Notes under the pieces: generated by a model
What the model saw: the letters and a program-made list of their open reading frames with translations, nothing else
The model's database searches: none
Told to the model about the DNA's origin: nothing
Source of the DNA: JACKJA01 sp050297015
GTDB lineage: Bacteria > Pseudomonadota > Alphaproteobacteria > Micavibrionales > Micavibrionaceae
DNA: 16,116 bases
Reading direction: 5' to 3'
Assembly: GCA_050297015.1 (NCBI GenBank)
Contig: JBNKRZ010000042.1
Coordinates: 1 to 16,116, forward strand
In this document: piece by piece, positions 6,677-14,032 of the stretch
Numbering within the stretch: position 1 is the first letter of the stretch
Layout: each line of letters opens with the position of its first letter
Made by a program: the position numbers and the translations under genes

Positions 6677-8026
6677 ATGAGTGAAAAGAAACAAATATAT
6701 AAGCCCAAACACATTTCCGGATTTCCCGAATGGCTCCCCGAAACCCGCATGGTGGAACAGCAATGGTTCGACCATATCCGCAAAGTGTTTGAAAGCTATG
6801 GCTTTTGTAACATCGAAACCCCGTCAGTGGAGGAAATCGACGTCGTTACCGCCAAGGGTGAAGTCGACAAAGAAATCTATGTGCTGGAGCGCCTGCAAGC
6901 CGACCCGGACGAGGATAAAGAAGCGCGCCTCGCCCTGCACTTTGACCAGACCGTGCCGCTGGCGCGCTACGTCGCCCAGCATTTCAACGAGCTAACCTTC
7001 CCGTTCAAACGTTACCAGATGCAGCGCGTCTGGCGTGGCGACCGCCCGCAGGCCGGCCGCTTCCGCGAATTCTATCAGGCCGATATTGACGTCATCGGTG
7101 TTGACGGCCTGCCGCTGCACTTCGACGCTGAAATGCCTGCCGTCATGTGGGAAATCCTTTCCTCCCTGCCCGGCATGGAAAATGAAAACATCCAGATGCG
7201 CATCAGCAACCGGAAGATTTTGATGGGGCTGCTGGATGAATGTGATCTAGATTACGACAAACACCCGGATGTCTTAAGAACGGTAGATAAAATAGAGAAA
7301 ATTGGAGAAAGCGCCGTCAGAGAAATTTTATCTGATGAGCTTGACATGAGTGGCGTTGATATAGATTCCATTCTTTCCCTTGTCAGTTGCAAAGCCTCTC
7401 CTAACGAAATCAATTCCGTAATTTCACAGCATATCGTTGGTTTAAACAACAGCCTGTTACAAGAAGGCATTGATGAATTGTTATTCGTGATGAATCAACT
7501 CTCCCACTTGCCCGAAGGGGCGGTGGTGGCTGATTTGTCCATCGTCCGCGGACTAGATTACTATACCGGGACGGTTTATGAGACCGTGTTTGTGGACGAT
7601 CCGGGTTACGGCTCGATCTGTTCCGGCGGGCGCTATGATGATCTGGCCAGCAACTACATCGCCAAGCATTTGCCCGGCGTGGGGATTTCGATCGGCTTTT
7701 CCCGGTTATTCTCCCGCCTTGAAGCGCAAGGCAAGCTGCCCGTCGGCCCAAAAAGCCCGGCCGATATAATGATGGTCCTGCCCAATGAAGAACAGCGCGC
7801 GCTCGCCGCCGAAACGGCCCGAACGCTGCGGGAACGCGGCTTTAATGTCGAGATGTACCACGCGCCGCAAAAGCTGAAAAAACAACTGGCCTACGCCGAG
7901 AAGAAAGGCATTCCGTACGTTTGGTTCCCGCCGTTCGATGCCGAAGGCGAACATGAAGTAAAATGCATGAAAACGCACGAGCAAGCCGAAGCCAACCCGC
8001 AGAAATGGACGCCCGATGAACAATAG
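6677..8026 (+). CDS. hisS: Histidyl-tRNA synthetase, divergent eukaryote-like type
   Basis: Class II aminoacyl-tRNA synthetase that charges tRNA-His. The 449-residue protein has motif 2 in RVWRGDRPQAGRFREF (117-132; R120 is the expected ATP-binding arginine), the HisA signature RGLDYYTG (291-298), SGGRYDDL (317-323) and motif 3 GVGISIGFSRL (334-344), followed by the anticodon-binding domain. Where E. coli-type enzymes have LRPEGT, this one has LHFDQTVPLARY (87-98), like the LRYDLTVPFARY of human and archaeal enzymes. The central part (about residues 188-275) is clearly more AT-rich than the rest. No Shine-Dalgarno is evident. The 3' end overlaps the next gene by 11 nt, so the two are probably translationally coupled. 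Confidence 0.93.
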   Translation: MSEKKQIYKPKHISGFPEWLPETRMVEQQWFDHIRKVFESYGFCNIETPSVEEIDVVTAKGEVDKEIYVLERLQADPDEDKEARLALHFDQTVPLARYVAQHFNELTFPFKRYQMQRVWRGDRPQAGRFREFYQADIDVIGVDGLPLHFDAEMPAVMWEILSSLPGMENENIQMRISNRKILMGLLDECDLDYDKHPDVLRTVDKIEKIGESAVREILSDELDMSGVDIDSILSLVSCKASPNEINSVISQHIVGLNNSLLQEGIDELLFVMNQLSHLPEGAVVADLSIVRGLDYYTGTVYETVFVDDPGYGSICSGGRYDDLASNYIAKHLPGVGISIGFSRLFSRLEAQGKLPVGPKSPADIMMVLPNEEQRALAAETARTLRERGFNVEMYHAPQKLKKQLAYAEKKGIPYVWFPPFDAEGEHEVKCMKTHEQAEANPQKWTPDEQ

Positions 8027-8666
8027 AACATCATTGCGTTTCCGGATTGCTTCGCCGCTGTTGCTCCTCGCAATGACAGTGCTTCTATCTCTTCCTGCGC
8101 TGGCCGAGGAATACACTTATGCCCCCGACGGCTGTGAGTTTCAAATCACCTTTCCGGGCGAACCGTACACAGCCACACGCTGCGATCCCGACGCACCATC
8201 AAAGTGCAACAAAATCACCAGCTACACAGAAGTGATTGATATGGCCGCCACGCTCAACTTCAACATCACATGCAATCCCGCCGACGAAGGAATGTATGAT
8301 GCCTACAGCGGCGACATCATGCGCGCTACACTGGCCGCGATGGCCCGCAGCCGCAATCTGGAGCAAGTCGAAACACACCTCAACGAAACGGATGAGTACA
8401 GGCATGCCCTACTCCTCGCCGCCGGAACGGCTGGCGCCAGCACTATGCTCTACAGCACGCACCTGATGATCGGCAAAAAATCCGTTTTCACAGTCGAGGC
8501 GGAGCTAATCGGCGACACCCCGCCGCAAGCCGCCGACGAGCTTTTCTCAACTATACTGCAAAGCATAAAGCCCGTTTCTGAAACGACAGAGAAAAAAGAT
8601 GAGAGCGCTTCCACCACACAAGAAAGTTCCAACAATGCTCAAGAATCTTCCGAACACGCTCCATAA
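8016..8666 (+). CDS. Secreted protein of unknown function
   Basis: 216-residue protein with a clear Sec signal peptide: a basic start (RTSLRFR), a hydrophobic core (about 11-26) and a signal peptidase I site after LPALA at residue 30. There is no lipobox cysteine. The predicted periplasmic part has four cysteines (C40, C56, C64, C86), enough for two disulfides, a region beginning CEFQITFPGEPY, and a low-complexity Ser/Glu/Gln-rich tail from about 190. I do not recognise the family. It overlaps hisS by 11 nt and deoC by 32 nt, so it is probably the middle gene of one operon. The signal-peptide coding region coincides with a palindromic repeat-like sequence. Confidence 0.82.
   Translation: MNNRTSLRFRIASPLLLLAMTVLLSLPALAEEYTYAPDGCEFQITFPGEPYTATRCDPDAPSKCNKITSYTEVIDMAATLNFNITCNPADEGMYDAYSGDIMRATLAAMARSRNLEQVETHLNETDEYRHALLLAAGTAGASTMLYSTHLMIGKKSVFTVEAELIGDTPPQAADELFSTILQSIKPVSETTEKKDESASTTQESSNNAQESSEHAP
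8032..8078. repeat. Repeat-like element inside the signal-peptide coding region
   Basis: CATTGCG (8032-8038) and its complement CGCAATG (8069-8075) flank GGATTGCTTCGCCGC and a GCTCCT segment. The reverse strand reads TGTCATTGCGAGGAGC, then CGAAGCAATCC, matching a dispersed repeat type I recall from many proteobacterial genomes. Only this copy is in the window, so membership rests on recall. Confidence 0.5.
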
Positions 8667-9528
8667 CGCAATAACCGCAGCACACGGGGCAAAAGGTGAT
8701 AAGGAAGAGGCTCGCACAGCTCTCACAGCGCTCGATCTTACCTCGCTTAACAAAGACGATACGCCGGAAAAAATCGACGCGCTGATTCACAAAGCTGTCA
8801 CGAAACACGGCCATGTTGCCACGATCTGCGTCTACCCTGAGTTCGTGGCGCAAGCGGCCAAAGCCCTGAACGGCACCGGAGTCGGGATTACGACGGTCAT
8901 TAATTTTCCCTTCGGCGCGAAACGAACGGCGGGAACATTGATAAGCGGCAATCACGCCACCGAAGATGCCACACCAGAAACCACCGCCGAAGATACACAA
9001 AAGGCCATTACCGACGGCGCTACGGACATTGATATCGTTCTGGATTATGCGGCCTTTCAAGATGGCAAAGAATCGAAGGCTATAGAATTGCTTCGCACTG
9101 CCGATGAGGCCTGCAACACGCCGGATGGTAAGCGCGTGACACTGAAAGTCATTTTGGAAACCGCGGCCTTTGACGATTACAACGAACTGCATGAAGCCGC
9201 ACTAAGCGTCGCACGGGAAACAAATGCCGAATTTTTAAAAACCTCCACCGGAAAACATCCTAACGGTGGCGCCACACCAGAAACGGCAGCAACACTGATG
9301 GAAGCCACAGCCACCGGCGTAAAAGTCGCTGGCGGCGTGTCAAGCACGGATGACGCGGCACTCTATATGACTCTGGCTAGAGACATTATGGGACTAAAAG
9401 AAATAACAGCGGACCGTTTCCGCATTGGCGCCAGCGGCGTGTGGGACGACTTGATAGCGACATTAAACGATGAGACCTCCGCACCAAAGAGAGCAAAAGC
9501 TGCGACGCCTCGACCGTCGGCCTATTAA
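8635..9528 (+). CDS. deoC: Deoxyribose-phosphate aldolase
   Basis: DeoC cleaves 2-deoxyribose-5-phosphate to glyceraldehyde-3-phosphate and acetaldehyde, letting cells use deoxynucleosides. The 297-residue TIM barrel has the Schiff-base lysine K202 in EFLKTSTGK, the second active-site lysine K230 in VKVAGGVSS, and the family segments LDLTSLNKDDT, TICVYPEF, VINFPFG, KVILET and RFRIGASG. It carries about ten extra residues after NFPFG and a short basic C-terminal tail compared with E. coli DeoC. The ATG at 8635 is chosen because it aligns with the family N-terminus; ATG 8599 would add 12 residues and increase the overlap with the previous gene to 68 nt. It is the last gene of the hisS operon. 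Confidence 0.93.
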   Translation: MLKNLPNTLHNAITAAHGAKGDKEEARTALTALDLTSLNKDDTPEKIDALIHKAVTKHGHVATICVYPEFVAQAAKALNGTGVGITTVINFPFGAKRTAGTLISGNHATEDATPETTAEDTQKAITDGATDIDIVLDYAAFQDGKESKAIELLRTADEACNTPDGKRVTLKVILETAAFDDYNELHEAALSVARETNAEFLKTSTGKHPNGGATPETAATLMEATATGVKVAGGVSSTDDAALYMTLARDIMGLKEITADRFRIGASGVWDDLIATLNDETSAPKRAKAATPRPSAY

Positions 9529-9926
9529 GCCACAGACTTTACTTTCTCTACCATCGCGAAAAAGCCGTTACGGCGATTGGGGGAAAGATGCTGGTGCAAA
9601 CCCAACCGTTCAAAAGCCGTGTCGATATCGTAGGAAGCAATATCCTCCGCGGTTTTATCCTGATACGCGCAAAGCAAGAGGTAAGCCAGACCACGCACAA
9701 TCTGGGCATCACTGTCCGCGATAAAGTGAAACGTACCATCCGCATTCTTTTCCACCGCCAGCCAAACACGCGATGTACATCCCTTGACAATATTTCCCTC
9801 CGTTTTCAAGCTTTCAGCCATCGGCGGCAAAGAGGCACCCAAGTCGATCAAGTAACGGTAACGGTCCTCCCAATCATCAAACAGGGAAAAAGAGTCTACG
9901 AGTTCATCCAGATTTTTTAACGTCAT
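9525..9926 (-). CDS. sufE: SufE family sulfur-acceptor protein
   Basis: SufE accepts persulfide sulfur from the cysteine desulfurase SufS and passes it on for Fe-S cluster assembly. The 133-residue size and pattern fit: LVDSFSLFDDWEDRYRYLIDLG, LPPMAESLK, the catalytic cysteine C50 in VKGCTSRVWL, and a C-terminal helix with LGLHQHLSPNRRNGF. It stands apart from any suf operon here, as SufE genes often do. It converges on deoC, and the two stop codons share the bases TTAA (9525-9528). It diverges from clpX across 173 bp. No good Shine-Dalgarno is seen before the ATG. Confidence 0.95.
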   Translation of the reverse strand: MTLKNLDELVDSFSLFDDWEDRYRYLIDLGASLPPMAESLKTEGNIVKGCTSRVWLAVEKNADGTFHFIADSDAQIVRGLAYLLLCAYQDKTAEDIASYDIDTAFERLGLHQHLSPNRRNGFFAMVEKVKSVA

Positions 9927-9959
9927 GATTCATACTTCATTAGGATTTTGCAGGCATTG

Positions 9960-9967
9960 ATTATAAT
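9960..9967. promoter_or_regulatory. Candidate shared -10 element between sufE and clpX
   Basis: ATTATAAT is its own reverse complement, so a TATAAT is present on both strands (9962-9967 +, 9960-9965 -). Neither strand has a convincing -35 at 16-18 nt. A second candidate, of heat-shock type, could be CTTGCG (10027-10032) with CTAGAT (10051-10056), but that match is weak. The rest of 9968-10099 holds nothing else I can support. Confidence 0.3.
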
Positions 9968-10099
9968 ATGACGATGAGAGAAGCAAAGCTTTTGTGCACA
10001 TAAATAACATTTCCTGAAGGAAGGGGCTTGCGCGGCTTCACTTCGGTTGGCTAGATTGAAGGAAATTGATTCTAAACGGTAAAAGACAGGACGTTTTTA

Positions 10100-11419
10100 A
10101 TGAGCAAAGATAAAGAAGACAGCAAAAATACGCTTTACTGTTCTTTCTGCGGCAAGAGCCAGCACGAAGTACGCAAGCTTATTGCCGGGCCAAACGTCTT
10201 CATATGCAACGAATGTGTCGAGCTATGCATGGACATTATTCGGGAAGAAGATAAAACATCTCTGGTGCGCTCCGGTGACGGCGTCCCTGCCCCGTCGGAA
10301 ATCAAAGCGATCCTTGATGATTACGTCATCGGTCAGGAAAACGCCAAGCGGGTGTTGTCCGTTGCCGTCCATAACCACTACAAACGTATGGAACACGCGC
10401 AAGGCAGCAATGATGTCGAGCTGACCAAATCCAACATCCTTGTTGTCGGCCCGACGGGTTGCGGTAAGACGCTTCTGGCTCAAACACTGGCGCGCATCAT
10501 TGACGTGCCCTTCACAATGGCTGATGCGACGACCCTGACCGAGGCCGGTTATGTGGGTGAAGATGTCGAAAACATTGTTCTCAAACTGTTACAGGCAAGC
10601 GACTACAACGTTGAACGTGCGCAGCGCGGGATTGTCTACATTGACGAAATCGACAAGATTTCCCGCAAGTCCGACAACCCGTCCATCACCCGCGATGTAT
10701 CCGGGGAAGGCGTGCAACAAGCCCTTTTGAAATTGATGGAAGGGACGACCGCCTCCGTTCCGCCGCAAGGGGGACGCAAGCACCCGCAACAAGAATTCCT
10801 TCAGGTCGACACGACGGATATCCTGTTCATCTGTGGCGGGGCTTTTGCCGGAATCGACAAAATTCTTTCTGAAAAGGGCCGCGGCACTACAATAGGATTT
10901 GGTGCCGATGTCCGCGACGAAGAAGAACGAGACACGGGGGAATTGCTGTTAGAGCTGGAACCGGAAGATTTGCTCAAATACGGTCTTATCCCGGAATTTG
11001 TTGGCCGTCTGCCGGTTATTGCGACACTGCAAAACCTCGATGAGCCGGCGCTGGTTCAAATTTTGACAGAGCCGAAAAACGCTCTGGTTAAGCAGTATCA
11101 ACGCCTGTTCGAGATGGAGGGCGCCAAACTCAGCTTTACCGAGGACGCCCTGCACGCAATTGCCAAAAAAGCGATCGAACGCAAAACCGGGGCACGAGGA
11201 CTGCGCTCGATCCTTGAAAATCTGCTTCTCGACACGATGTTCGATTTGCCGGATATAGAAGGGATCGAGGAGGTTATTGTCGAAGAAACAACAGTTACCG
11301 ATGGCAAAGCCCCGAAACAGGTCCTCTCCGACAAAAAGAAAAAGAAGTCCTCTAAAAAATCAGATGACAATGACAAGGACAAGGATGAAGATGGTGACAA
11401 GGAAGCGGCAAAGGCTTAA
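10100..11419 (+). CDS. clpX: ATP-dependent Clp protease ATP-binding subunit ClpX
   Basis: AAA+ unfoldase that recognises substrates and feeds them to the ClpP peptidase. All hallmarks are present in 439 residues: zinc-binding C14, C17, C36 and C39 of the N-terminal domain; Walker A GPTGCGKT (117-124); pore loop GYVG (150-153); Walker B YIDEID (180-185); RKH loop (226-228); the ClpP-docking IGF loop (265-267); and the sensor-2 region GARGLRSILE. The C-terminus ends in about 30 lysine- and aspartate-rich residues, longer and more charged than in E. coli ClpX (424 residues). Neither clpP nor lon adjoins it, unlike the common clpP-clpX-lon order. CAGGAC about 8 nt before the ATG may act as Shine-Dalgarno. 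Confidence 0.98.
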   Translation: MSKDKEDSKNTLYCSFCGKSQHEVRKLIAGPNVFICNECVELCMDIIREEDKTSLVRSGDGVPAPSEIKAILDDYVIGQENAKRVLSVAVHNHYKRMEHAQGSNDVELTKSNILVVGPTGCGKTLLAQTLARIIDVPFTMADATTLTEAGYVGEDVENIVLKLLQASDYNVERAQRGIVYIDEIDKISRKSDNPSITRDVSGEGVQQALLKLMEGTTASVPPQGGRKHPQQEFLQVDTTDILFICGGAFAGIDKILSEKGRGTTIGFGADVRDEEERDTGELLLELEPEDLLKYGLIPEFVGRLPVIATLQNLDEPALVQILTEPKNALVKQYQRLFEMEGAKLSFTEDALHAIAKKAIERKTGARGLRSILENLLLDTMFDLPDIEGIEEVIVEETTVTDGKAPKQVLSDKKKKKSSKKSDDNDKDKDEDGDKEAAKA

Positions 11420-11514
11420 ACACCTTTCCCCCTTTCCCTCTCATTAACCCTGTATTATGATTGGGGGAGCTATTCTATTCTTTCAACATTTTCTACTCTG
11501 AGAGACATACGCAC

Positions 11515-11520
11515 AAGGAG
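11515..11520 (+). promoter_or_regulatory. Shine-Dalgarno that sets the DHH gene start
   Basis: AAGGAG, 9 nt before the ATG at 11530. It lies inside the longer open frame from 11461, whose extra 23 residues do not look like conserved protein. Confidence 0.7.
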
Positions 11521-11529
11521 TTCTATCTC

Positions 11530-12492
11530 ATGACCAGCGAAATCCTGATTAAACCCGACCCTGAGAAAAAATACCGTCTGATCACACGTAGCGATATGGA
11601 TGGTTTGGTCTGCGCCGTCATACTCAAAGAACTCGGCATGATTGATGAAATAACCTTCGTTCACCCTAAAGACATGCAGGATGGTAAAATCGAAGTGGGG
11701 CCGGGTGATATCACCACTAACCTGCCCTATGTCGAAGGCGTCTATGTTTGCTTTGACCACCACGAAAGTGAGACCGAACGTTTGGGAGATCGTGCGCCGA
11801 ACCACGTGATCGATCCCGATGCCCCTTCCGCGGCGCGCGTGGTATACAATTATTTCGATGGTAATGTTCTGATGAAGAATATATCGGAAGAAATGATGGT
11901 TGCCGTCGATAAAGCTGATTCTGCCGCTTTCACCAAGGAAGACATCCTTAACCCGCAAGGCTGGGAACTGCTCAGCTTTATTATGGATTCCCGGACGGGG
12001 TTAGGCCGTTTCCGCGATTTCGGAATTTCCAACTACCAACTCATGATGGAGCTCATTGACTATATTCGCGAGTCACACTCGATAGAAGAAATTCTCGCTC
12101 TGCCGCACGTTAAAGAGCGGACGGACCTTTTCTTCGAGCATCATGAAAAATTCAAAGAACAAATTCAACGCTGCACACAGATACAAAAGAATCTTGTTGT
12201 TCTTGATCTGCGTAATGAAGAAACCATTTGGGCCGGAAACCGTTTCATGATTTACGCCCTCTTCCCGCAATGTAATATTTCAATCCATGTCATATGGGGC
12301 CGCAACAAACAAAACACTGTCTTCGCCATCGGGAAGTCTATACTGAACCGCACCAGTCGTACGCACGTAGGTAAACTTTGTCTCGAACACGGCGGCGGCG
12401 GGCACGATGCCGCCGGGACTTGCCAGATTGACAATCTCAAAGCTGAAAAAGTTAAGCAGGAATTGATTGAGAAAATCAACGCCGACGGCTGA
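11530..12492 (+). CDS. DHH/DHHA1 family phosphoesterase
   Basis: 320-residue member of the DHH superfamily of Mn-dependent phosphoesterases, which includes RecJ, nanoRNase and exopolyphosphatase-like enzymes. Metal-binding motifs are intact: D22 and D24 in RSDMDGL, D76-H77-H78 in CFDHHES, and D127/D130 in DKADSA. The C-terminal DHHA1 substrate-binding motif is HGGGGHDAAGTC (287-298). It lacks RecJ-specific extensions, and the substrate cannot be told from sequence. The frame runs back to 11461, but AAGGAG at 11515-11520, 9 nt before the ATG at 11530, favours the later start. The next gene begins 12 nt after the stop, so the pair is probably cotranscribed. Confidence 0.88.
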   Translation: MTSEILIKPDPEKKYRLITRSDMDGLVCAVILKELGMIDEITFVHPKDMQDGKIEVGPGDITTNLPYVEGVYVCFDHHESETERLGDRAPNHVIDPDAPSAARVVYNYFDGNVLMKNISEEMMVAVDKADSAAFTKEDILNPQGWELLSFIMDSRTGLGRFRDFGISNYQLMMELIDYIRESHSIEEILALPHVKERTDLFFEHHEKFKEQIQRCTQIQKNLVVLDLRNEETIWAGNRFMIYALFPQCNISIHVIWGRNKQNTVFAIGKSILNRTSRTHVGKLCLEHGGGGHDAAGTCQIDNLKAEKVKQELIEKINADG

Positions 12493-12503
12493 CGGCGATT
12501 ACC

Positions 12504-13439
12504 ATGCCTGCCAAGATAAAACCTCCAGCCCTCAAACCTGGCAATACCATCGGCGTTATGGCGCCGTCAAGCCGCATAGATCGTGAGGTTGTCGAGCGTG
12601 GTGCGGCTCTTTTGGAATCTTATGGGTATAATATCCATATTCATCCGCAGACCTATGCAACCGATCATTCCTCGGCAGGCTTCCCCGCAGAAAAGATACG
12701 GGCATTCAACGATCTCATAAGCGACAACGCCATTAACGCCATCATGTTTGCCCGCGGCGGCAACCGCGGCGGTCTATTACTCCCCGCGTTAGACTATGAT
12801 CTCATAAAGAAACACCCAAAAATCCTGATCGGATTTAGCGACCCAACAGCACTACTCAATACGATATCATCGCAAACCGGCCTTATCACATTTCACGGCC
12901 CTATGATGAACTGGCTAGGCTTTGGTCATATGAGGAAAGAAGAGACTGAACAATGCTTAGCGGTCTTATCCGGAGAGAATCTGGCGGTTCCTCTACCCGA
13001 TATCCGCACTGTGCGAACGGGCGACACCAAAGGCTTACTTGCCGGTGGCAGCCTCAGCACATTCATAACGCTCATCGGGACACCGTTTATGCCGGAGATG
13101 AACGGTAAAATTCTCTTCCTTGAAGATATTGGTGATGAAATGTCCCGTTACGACCGGATGTTTATCCATCTAAAGAATGCCGGAATATTCGACCGAATTG
13201 CGGGGCTCATCCTCGGCGATTTTGACAAGCCGCTGGATACGGGCAACACACCGTTCGGCTTCACGCTCGAAGAGATCATTCGGGAACATACGGATGGGTA
13301 TGACTTCCCAGTGGTTATGAATGCGCCGTTCGGGCACGGAGAGCACCTCTACACCCTCCCCATCGGAGGCCCAGCGCGCCTTGTTGCGGATCATAATCAC
13401 GCAACGCTGGAACTAACAGAATCTCCTGTGACAGTTTAG
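12504..13439 (+). CDS. LD-carboxypeptidase, S66 family (LdcA/MccF-like)
   Basis: Serine peptidase of family S66. LdcA members cut the L,D bond to the terminal D-Ala of cytoplasmic murein tetrapeptides during peptidoglycan recycling; MccF members cleave microcin C. The 311-residue protein has the full Ser-Glu-His triad: S112 in IGFSDPTAL, E207 in FLEDIGDE and H278 in PFGHGE, plus the N-terminal IGVMAPSS and ARGGNRGG segments. It has no signal peptide, fitting a cytoplasmic recycling enzyme. It starts 12 nt after the DHH gene with no strong Shine-Dalgarno, which suggests translational coupling. LdcA-like is more likely than MccF-like in this housekeeping setting, but sequence alone does not settle it. 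Confidence 0.92.
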   Translation: MPAKIKPPALKPGNTIGVMAPSSRIDREVVERGAALLESYGYNIHIHPQTYATDHSSAGFPAEKIRAFNDLISDNAINAIMFARGGNRGGLLLPALDYDLIKKHPKILIGFSDPTALLNTISSQTGLITFHGPMMNWLGFGHMRKEETEQCLAVLSGENLAVPLPDIRTVRTGDTKGLLAGGSLSTFITLIGTPFMPEMNGKILFLEDIGDEMSRYDRMFIHLKNAGIFDRIAGLILGDFDKPLDTGNTPFGFTLEEIIREHTDGYDFPVVMNAPFGHGEHLYTLPIGGPARLVADHNHATLELTESPVTV

Positions 13440-13512
13440 CCTCTGGAATTTTTGTAAAAAATGTGACATAAAGCACCTTACGTTTGACTAAAAAAAGAAG
13501 GATGAAAGACCG

Positions 13513-13851
13513 ATGACATTTGTGGTTCTTGATGACTGTATTCGCTGCAAATACACCGATTGCGTAGAGGTGTGCCCCGTCGATTGTTTCTATGAAGGGG
13601 AAAATATGCTGGTCATTCATCCGGACGAGTGTATTGACTGCGGCGTGTGCGAGCCGGAATGCCCCATCGAAGCCATTGTTGCGGACACAGATTCCCGCGC
13701 TGACAAATATCTTGAGCTAAACCGCAAATATTCGGAAACCTGGCCAAACATCACCCGCAAGAAAGACCCTATGCCCGAGGCCGAAGAGCTAAAAGGCAAG
13801 CCAGGAAAATATGAAGATTTCTTTAGCCCCAACCCCGGTGAAGGTGATTAA
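13513..13851 (+). CDS. fdxA: Seven-iron ferredoxin FdxA
   Basis: Low-potential electron carrier with one [3Fe-4S] and one [4Fe-4S] cluster. The 112-residue protein has cysteines at 9, 12, 17, 21, 25, 40, 43, 46 and 50, which match Azotobacter ferredoxin I (8, 11, 16, 20, 24, 39, 42, 45, 49) with an offset of one. By that alignment C9, C17 and C50 hold the 3Fe cluster and C21, C40, C43 and C46 the 4Fe cluster. The C-terminal extension (NRKYSETWPNIT and onward) is typical of this type. AAGGA near 13498-13502 lies upstream of the ATG. It precedes carD, an order seen widely in alphaproteobacteria, although carD has its own promoter here. Confidence 0.96.
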   Translation: MTFVVLDDCIRCKYTDCVEVCPVDCFYEGENMLVIHPDECIDCGVCEPECPIEAIVADTDSRADKYLELNRKYSETWPNITRKKDPMPEAEELKGKPGKYEDFFSPNPGEGD

Positions 13852-13926
13852 GAGAACAAACGGCCCCACGGGAAGCCTTTGTCAGCAAGCCCGATTCGCT
13901 AAATTGCCCATTTCCGGAATTAAAAG

Positions 13927-13955
13927 TTGAATTTTTACAAGTTTTTTACTATACT
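13927..13955 (+). promoter_or_regulatory. Promoter for carD
   Basis: TTGAAT (13927-13932) and TATACT (13950-13955) are 17 nt apart, one of the best promoter matches in the window. Transcription would start near 13962, giving carD a leader of about 165 nt. Confidence 0.6.
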
Positions 13956-13990
13956 GCCCCCCTATGCAATGCAAGAGGTTTTTTCTCAAA

Positions 13991-14032
13991 CCGTTATAAA
14001 CGGGCCTGACTGAAGTTAATATACAACTTCAG
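13991..14032 (+). promoter_or_regulatory. Two inverted repeats in the carD leader
   Basis: CCGTT-ATA-AACGG (13991-14003) is followed by perfect 8-bp arms CTGAAGTT (14010-14017) and AACTTCAG (14025-14032) around AATATAC. Neither has a U tract. They lie within the predicted carD transcript, so they could be RNA hairpins, or the second could be a DNA operator. Confidence 0.5.

Noticed and set aside
7410..7751. Long minus-strand frame within hisS
   Set aside because: It is a shadow of the well-supported hisS frame, is Arg/Pro/Ser-rich, and has no start signals.
8551..9192. 213-codon minus-strand frame opposite deoC
   Set aside because: It lies antisense to conserved DeoC motifs; its length comes from the codon bias of deoC.
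10027..10056. Heat-shock (sigma-32) promoter before clpX
   Set aside because: CTTGCG with CTAGAT at 18 nt is too far from the consensus to list as a separate feature; it is mentioned only as a possibility.
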